Source: JBKEDC01 sp047971925
Lineage (GTDB): Bacteria; Bacteroidota; Bacteroidia; Bacteroidales; Prolixibacteraceae
Direction of reading: 5' to 3'
DNA: 11,245 nt
NCBI GenBank assembly: GCA_047971925.1
Contig: JBKEAC010000099.1
Location: 1-11,245 of the forward strand
A program made the translations under genes and the position numbers. Numbering within the stretch: the first letter of the stretch is position 1; the number at the start of each line of letters is the position of its first letter. The notes beneath the pieces were generated by a model. That model was not told where the DNA came from. It searched no databases and worked only from the letters and a program-made list of their open reading frames with translations. Positions 7,611 through 11,245 of this stretch are shown piece after piece.

Positions 7611-10076
7611 TTATCGCACCGTTGCATTAACACTTTCCAACCAATCCGATGTAAATTTAACGGCCACTTCTTCGGGTTTATCTCCAATCCTGATATACGC
7701 CACCATCTTGCCATGATAAACCCGATGCTTGTTGTCGGTGTAATCACTCATGTCGCTATTGTTGCTAGCCTCTAAGCCAAGAAGTTTACCTCCTTTTACA
7801 TGGCAAGTAATTTCATCTTCGCATAGCATGACAGGCACACCATATTCATCAACCACCTGAATAACAATTTGCAACAAATCGTCTTCTAGTTCTTCCGAAA
7901 CAATTTCGATTGCATGAGGACGTTCTGACGACTGAATGGCATAGCTACTCTCCTCTTTTCCAGAAGCATTGAATCCTTTCACTTCCAGCTTTCCAGCTTC
8001 ATAGGGAATGTCCCAATAAATAATTCCAGTGCTCTCATCATAGGCTTTCTTTTCGCCTACCACTTTACCATTCAGCTGCAATTCTGCCTGAGCTGCATTC
8101 GTGTAACAAACCACTCTAATTGATTGCCCTTGCTTGTAATTCCAAATATTCCACGCATCCATTGAAGGCACTTTCTCCACATAATTAGAACCCTCATTTG
8201 AGGCATCAAGCTGCGACCACACATCGTGCATCTGACTTTTCCCTCCTTTTCCCGGAGTTGGATAAGTTCCTAAATAGGCCATTGGTTTTTCGGCCCACAG
8301 CGATTGACGGAAATAACCTCTAGGCTTCATGAAGCCACCGAAATCGAGCAAGCCAGAATAAAACCCACGCGATGGCCAGCGACCCGATTCCCCTAAATAA
8401 TCAATACCTGTCCATAAGAATTGACCGAAAATAAACTCTCTATCAGTCACTGCCTTCCATGTAGAAAGCTCATGACGGTTTTCGCTACCGAAAATTACTC
8501 GCTCTGGATATTTTGCATGGTCGGTATCATAAAGGCTCTCCGTGTAATTATAGCCTGCAATATCGAGTGCCGACGGATATTTTGTTTGATTCGACATTGC
8601 CACACCAGCCAATCCTGCTGTGGTTGGACGCGATTTATCATACTGCTTCACCACCTTCACTAATCGCTCAGCAATATCGCCAAGACGCATAGCATCGGGG
8701 GCATCTTTTTTATAACCACCAAAAATGGGCTGCGTGAAACCCGTATCAGCCCCACCTGCAAGAACCGGGTGCGAGTAAGGGTCGTTTGGATAATCAACCT
8801 CATTGCCAATGCTCCATGCAAAAATTGAAATATGATTTCTATCTCGTCTCACTTGGTCGGCTAAATCTCGCTCTGCCCATTCTTCAAAGAAATCATAAGA
8901 ACCCTCATAGCCTGGCGTTCCAGCATTCCAACCTTCCAACCATTTTCGCTTAGGAAACTCCCACTCATCGAATGCCTCATTCATGACCAACAAACCCAAT
9001 TCATCGCACAACTCATAAAGATGTGAGGCTTGTGGATTGTGGCTTGTTCTAATGGCATTCACGCCAATTTCTTTTAATGTTAACAATCGGCGATGCCACA
9101 CCTCTTTGGGTATTGCTGAACCCAACACACCACCATCATGATGCAGACAAACACCCTTCACTTTCATCCATTCCCCATTAAGGGCAAAACCTTTATTTGG
9201 GTCGAAAGTAAGCGTGCGGAAACCCGTTTGTGTCACGCTTTGGTCCATGATTTTCCCATCGGCAAGCAAAGTGGTTTTTAAAGTATATAAAACGGGCGAA
9301 TTCAGCGACCATTCTTGCGGATTGCTCACTTTTAAAGTACTTGCAAGTTTATCCGATTTAGAAGAAACCGTGTTTAATGCTTTCGCCACAAGCTTTCCAT
9401 CGGCTGAAAACAATTCATTTTTAACTACTAACTTAGCCGACGAATTGGCTTGTTTCACGAGTTCCACTTCCACATTCAACTGATAATTTTTACCTATCTT
9501 TTCGGGATAAGCATAAACACCCCATTGGGCAATGTGCGTGGGAGGAGCATAAACTACCCACACATCGCGATAAATTCCGGAACCTGTGTACCAGCGCGAA
9601 TCGGCTTCTTTCGAGTGATCAACTCGCACAGCAATGGTGTTTACTGAACCAAATTTCACATGCTCCGTGGCATCATACATGAATGAAATGTAGCCATTAG
9701 GACGATAGCCCAATGATTTTCCATTTATAAAAACCTCACTCCGATTATACACGCCCTCAAAATATAAATAAACTTTCTCTCCTTGCTTTTCAGCAGGAAT
9801 GTCGAGTTGCTTCCGATACCAAGCAATGCCGCCTGGAAGATAACCAGTTGCACTTGCTAACGTGGGACTTAACTGTGCTTTCACACTCCAATCATGAGGC
9901 AAATCAACTCGCTGCCAACGGGTGTCGTCGCAGTTCTCTTTTGCTCCATTAGGCACATCACTCAAGGAAAATCGCCAATGTTTATTCAACTTTTCAGCTG
10001 TTCCAAAACCTGCTTGAGTGAAACCACTTATACTCAAAAGCATGAATAGAATTAAAAATAAGGTCCTTTGTTTCAT
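7611..10076 (-). CDS. GH2 beta-galactosidase-type glycoside hydrolase, exported
   Basis: An 821-residue GH2 enzyme with a Sec signal in residues 1 to about 22 ('ISGFTQA'). Domains in order: jelly-roll sugar-binding domain (about 30-175, with 'VDLPHDWS' and 'GIAWYRKQL'), Ig-like domain (about 180-285), TIM barrel (about 290-600, beginning 'GFALNGEWMKVKGVC' and containing 'IRTSHNP'), a DUF4982-like domain (about 635-705) and a C-terminal Ig-like domain (about 715-815). The acid/base is probably Glu426 in 'WSIGNEVDYP' and the nucleophile Glu532 in 'FGSENRHE'. This architecture is typical of periplasmic Bacteroidetes beta-galactosidases, but GH2 also includes glucuronidases, mannosidases and arabinopyranosidases, so galactose specificity is an inference. 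Next to GH43 and GH51 genes it could trim galactose from arabinogalactan or RG-I side chains. It is the first gene of the apparent operon. Confidence 0.94.
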   Translation of the reverse strand: MKQRTLFLILFMLLSISGFTQAGFGTAEKLNKHWRFSLSDVPNGAKENCDDTRWQRVDLPHDWSVKAQLSPTLASATGYLPGGIAWYRKQLDIPAEKQGEKVYLYFEGVYNRSEVFINGKSLGYRPNGYISFMYDATEHVKFGSVNTIAVRVDHSKEADSRWYTGSGIYRDVWVVYAPPTHIAQWGVYAYPEKIGKNYQLNVEVELVKQANSSAKLVVKNELFSADGKLVAKALNTVSSKSDKLASTLKVSNPQEWSLNSPVLYTLKTTLLADGKIMDQSVTQTGFRTLTFDPNKGFALNGEWMKVKGVCLHHDGGVLGSAIPKEVWHRRLLTLKEIGVNAIRTSHNPQASHLYELCDELGLLVMNEAFDEWEFPKRKWLEGWNAGTPGYEGSYDFFEEWAERDLADQVRRDRNHISIFAWSIGNEVDYPNDPYSHPVLAGGADTGFTQPIFGGYKKDAPDAMRLGDIAERLVKVVKQYDKSRPTTAGLAGVAMSNQTKYPSALDIAGYNYTESLYDTDHAKYPERVIFGSENRHELSTWKAVTDREFIFGQFLWTGIDYLGESGRWPSRGFYSGLLDFGGFMKPRGYFRQSLWAEKPMAYLGTYPTPGKGGKSQMHDVWSQLDASNEGSNYVEKVPSMDAWNIWNYKQGQSIRVVCYTNAAQAELQLNGKVVGEKKAYDESTGIIYWDIPYEAGKLEVKGFNASGKEESSYAIQSSERPHAIEIVSEELEDDLLQIVIQVVDEYGVPVMLCEDEITCHVKGGKLLGLEASNNSDMSDYTDNKHRVYHGKMVAYIRIGDKPEEVAVKFTSDWLESVNATVR

Positions 10077-10168
10077 ATTTTAAATTTTAAATTTTCAACC
10101 AAGAGGAGAAAGTAATGACATTTATCGTGCTATCATGATGCAAACACACAAGTCAGATCCCACTTACA

Positions 10169-10197
10169 CAAAAATAAGTCTACCACAAGAAAACAAA
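10169..10197 (-). promoter_or_regulatory. Possible promoter for the GH2-led operon
   Basis: On the minus strand TTTG (10197-10194) and TATTTTTG (10176-10169) match the Bacteroidetes -33 and -7 elements, with a 17-nt spacer that is slightly shorter than the usual 19-21. It predicts a leader of about 85 nt before the GH2 ATG. No other convincing TAnnTTTG match was seen between 10077 and 10380. The leader next to the ATG contains a short AAAATTT direct repeat and no Shine-Dalgarno motif. Confidence 0.35.
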
Positions 10198-10344
10198 GGA
10201 TAAGAATCAATCTTTTTCTATTAGTTTTTAGATACTCCTTGCACAAATTCGTTGAAAACTTGCATAAATTCAACATCTAAAATATTTCACAGCTTCTTCG
10301 CTTGTGCAATCAAACTATTATAAGGGGACTTCCTTTTTATATAT

Positions 10345-10381
10345 GTGACGGATATCATGCGCCGTTACGAATGTTTTTTTT
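10345..10381 (+). terminator. Hairpin followed by T8, possible plus-strand terminator
   Basis: GTGACGG (10345-10351) pairs with CCGTTAC (10362-10368), with one G-T wobble, around a 10-nt loop. GAATG and then eight T residues (10374-10381) follow on the plus strand. The shape is that of an intrinsic terminator, but no plus-strand gene is seen upstream of it, and the 5-nt gap before the T-run weakens it. Confidence 0.4.
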
Positions 10382-10542
10382 ACAACATAGGAGTCCAATA
10401 TGACCTTTTATAAGTTTAGTTTTTGCAATATAGAAGTCCAATATGGTCTTTTATAAGTTTAGTTTTTGCAATATAGGAGTCCTATATGGTCTTTTATAAG
10501 TTTAGTTTTTGCAATATAGGAGTCCTATATGGTCTTTTATAA
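10382..10542. repeat. Tandem array of 43-bp units (4 copies, last one partial)
   Basis: Units start at 10382, 10425, 10468 and 10511. The consensus begins GCAATATAGGAGTCC, continues through GGTCTTTTATAAG and ends TTTAGTTTTT. Copies 3 and 4 are identical over the 32 bases they share. Copy 2 differs from copy 3 at two bases. Copy 1 differs from copy 2 at about five, apparently all transitions. Copy 4 diverges after 10542. In copies 3 and 4 the core is a near-perfect palindrome, ATATAGGA-G-TCCTATAT. No coding function is apparent. Confidence 0.92.
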
Positions 10543-10564
10543 AGACTTATTGGGTGATATTTTT

Positions 10565-10725
10565 CTTCATGAGGAGTAATAAGCAAGCTTATTAGTCCAT
10601 ATTTTTTTTGATGTGTTAAAATAAGCAAACTTATTAGTCCATATTTATCTTCATGAGGAGTAATAAGTAAGCTTATTAGTCCATAATTTTCTTCACGAGC
10701 TACGTTAAGTTCATATAATCAGTAT
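10565..10725. repeat. Tandem array of 42-bp units with AATAAG/CTTATT palindromes
   Basis: Units begin with CTTCATGAGGAG at 10565 and 10649, a diverged copy lies between them (about 10607), and a degenerate fourth starts at 10691 (CTTCACGAGC). All keep 42-bp spacing. Three copies carry AATAAG-4 nt-CTTATT followed by AGTCCAT. In the first copy the palindrome extends to TAATAAGC-AA-GCTTATTA, with GGA and TCC outside it also complementary. The array follows the 43-bp array directly and shares its GGAG...GTCC bases. Confidence 0.85.
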
Positions 10726-10860
10726 AGTTTCCAGTGCTTTAAGTCTATCTTGTTGATTTTTTAAGCTCAGCAAACAAGCAAAAAGAAAGTCCTAAGATAC
10801 AACAGCAACAAATTAATGCTTAATAAGACCGTTGCACGGTATTTTTTATGCTACTTCTAT
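10726..10860. other. Non-coding stretch without recognised signal
   Basis: I see no convincing gene, RNA gene, promoter or repeat here. The stretch is AT-rich and separates the tandem arrays from the GC-richer palindrome cluster. Confidence 0.5.
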
Positions 10861-10865
10861 CTTCG

Positions 10866-10963
10866 AGCCCTATCGGGCTTATCGTGCGCAAACCGACAAG
10901 TCGCTCGAAACATTTGCAAACCTTCGCATGGGAGCAAGCCCTATCGGGCTTATCCTGCGCAAA
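10866..10963. repeat. 27-bp direct repeat with internal hairpin
   Basis: Copies at 10866-10892 and 10937-10963 differ at one base (G/C at unit position 19) and start 71 bp apart. Each begins AGCCCTATCGGGCTTATC and ends TGCGCAAA. The AGCCC and GGGCT arms form a tight hairpin with a TATC loop. The sequence between them is not repeated. It resembles short dispersed palindromic elements. Confidence 0.85.
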
Positions 10964-11011
10964 ACATCAAAACATCATCAAATTATACAAAACCTGCAAC
11001 CATGTAATCAT

Positions 11012-11092
11012 CCCGAATGGCAATCCGAAACGGCGGATAGCCGTAACGTAGAGACGCATTGCATGCGTCTCCGTGCGTGAATGTGGTTCGGG
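11012..11092. repeat. Composite palindromic element, possible three-stem fold
   Basis: Outer arms CCCGAA (11012-11017) and TTCGGG (11087-11092) enclose two inner structures. The strong one is GAGACGCAT-TGC-ATGCGTCTC (11051-11071), a perfect 9-bp stem. The other is either ACGGC-GGATA-GCCGT (11030-11044) or the overlapping, exclusive ATCCG-AAACGG-CGGAT (11023-11038). The GAGACGCAT-type hairpin resembles dispersed repeats I recall from Bacteroidetes and cyanobacteria, but copy number cannot be seen here. Confidence 0.6.
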
Positions 11093-11183
11093 TGTGTTGG
11101 GATTGATTTAAATTCGGTGCGATATTATAAATACGAATTTCATGGTGTCGTACTAACGGCACTATGATTAGTTTCGCATTGTA

Positions 11184-11205
11184 TCCCCACAATGAATTGT
11201 GGGGA
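11184..11205. repeat. Perfect 10-bp palindrome with 2-nt centre
   Basis: TCCCCACAAT and ATTGTGGGGA flank a GA centre. The stem is very stable for its size. Only AAAATG follows on the plus strand, so it does not look like a terminator. It belongs to the palindrome cluster at this end of the window. Confidence 0.75.
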
Positions 11206-11212
11206 AAATGAT

Positions 11213-11238
11213 CCGTCGTCGCGCTGCGACTAGAACGG
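11213..11238. repeat. GC-rich hairpin near the window edge
   Basis: GTCGC (11218-11222) pairs with GCGAC (11226-11230) around GCT, and CCGT (11213-11216) with ACGG (11235-11238) outside it. It lies 8 bases after the preceding palindrome and may be part of the same element, which the window end could cut. Confidence 0.45.
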
Positions 11239-11245
11239 AACGCCC

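Noticed and set aside
7535..7747. 71-residue upstream extension of the two-propeller GH43 reading frame, overlapping the GH2 gene
   Set aside because: The extension covers the end of GH2 and the intergenic hairpin and has no signal character, while the Met at 7534 starts a clean Sec signal.
10382..10725. CRISPR-like appearance of the regular arrays
   Set aside because: The units are tandem and continuous: the sequence between palindromes is itself repeated, so there are no unique spacers, and no cas gene is present.
11110..11140. AAATTCG / CGAATTT inverted repeat with a 17-nt loop
   Set aside because: The arms are short and AT-rich with a long loop, so chance is a sufficient explanation.
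11142..11164. Imperfect stem around GTGTCG / CGGCAC
   Set aside because: It needs wobble pairs and has no flanking signal; too weak to list as a feature.
10816..11192. Small overlapping open frames of 63-82 residues on both strands
   Set aside because: They run through direct repeats and palindromes, overlap each other in several frames and have no plausible leader or protein features; they are likely by-products of the repeats.

Overview
The window looks like chromosomal DNA of a member of the Bacteroidetes, probably Bacteroidales. The reasons are AT-rich DNA, A-rich leaders without Shine-Dalgarno motifs, possible Bacteroidetes-type promoters (TTTG plus TAnnTTTG), Bacteroidetes-style lipoprotein and Sec signals ('FSSC', 'LWAQ'), and the enzyme set itself. 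The genus cannot be fixed from the sequence.

All five genes lie on the minus strand and encode exported glycoside hydrolases. In order of transcription they are: a GH2 beta-galactosidase-type enzyme (10076-7611), a tandem two-propeller GH43 enzyme (7534-5588), a single-propeller GH43-like lipoprotein (5575-4550), a GH51 alpha-L-arabinofuranosidase (4458-2527), and, after a good intrinsic terminator, a second two-propeller GH43 lipoprotein (2187-22). This is the enzyme part of a polysaccharide utilisation locus. GH43 plus GH51 suggests arabinose side chains of pectic arabinan, arabinogalactan or arabinoxylan, and the GH2 enzyme could remove exposed galactose. No SusC/SusD transporter, HTCS or other regulator, or sugar-catabolism gene is in the window. 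The substrate is therefore an inference.

The three GH43 genes share a closely related N-terminal propeller, once alone and twice joined to different C-terminal propellers. Two of the gene junctions (GH2/GH43 and GH43/GH51) carry strong stem-loops that end 14-16 nt before the next start codon.

Upstream of the GH2 gene, 10077-11245 has no convincing gene. It holds a possible promoter, a plus-strand hairpin followed by T8, two tandem-repeat arrays (43-bp and 42-bp units) built around palindromes, a 27-bp direct repeat with an inner hairpin, and a cluster of GC-rich palindromes up to the window edge. This non-coding region is the least explained part of the window.
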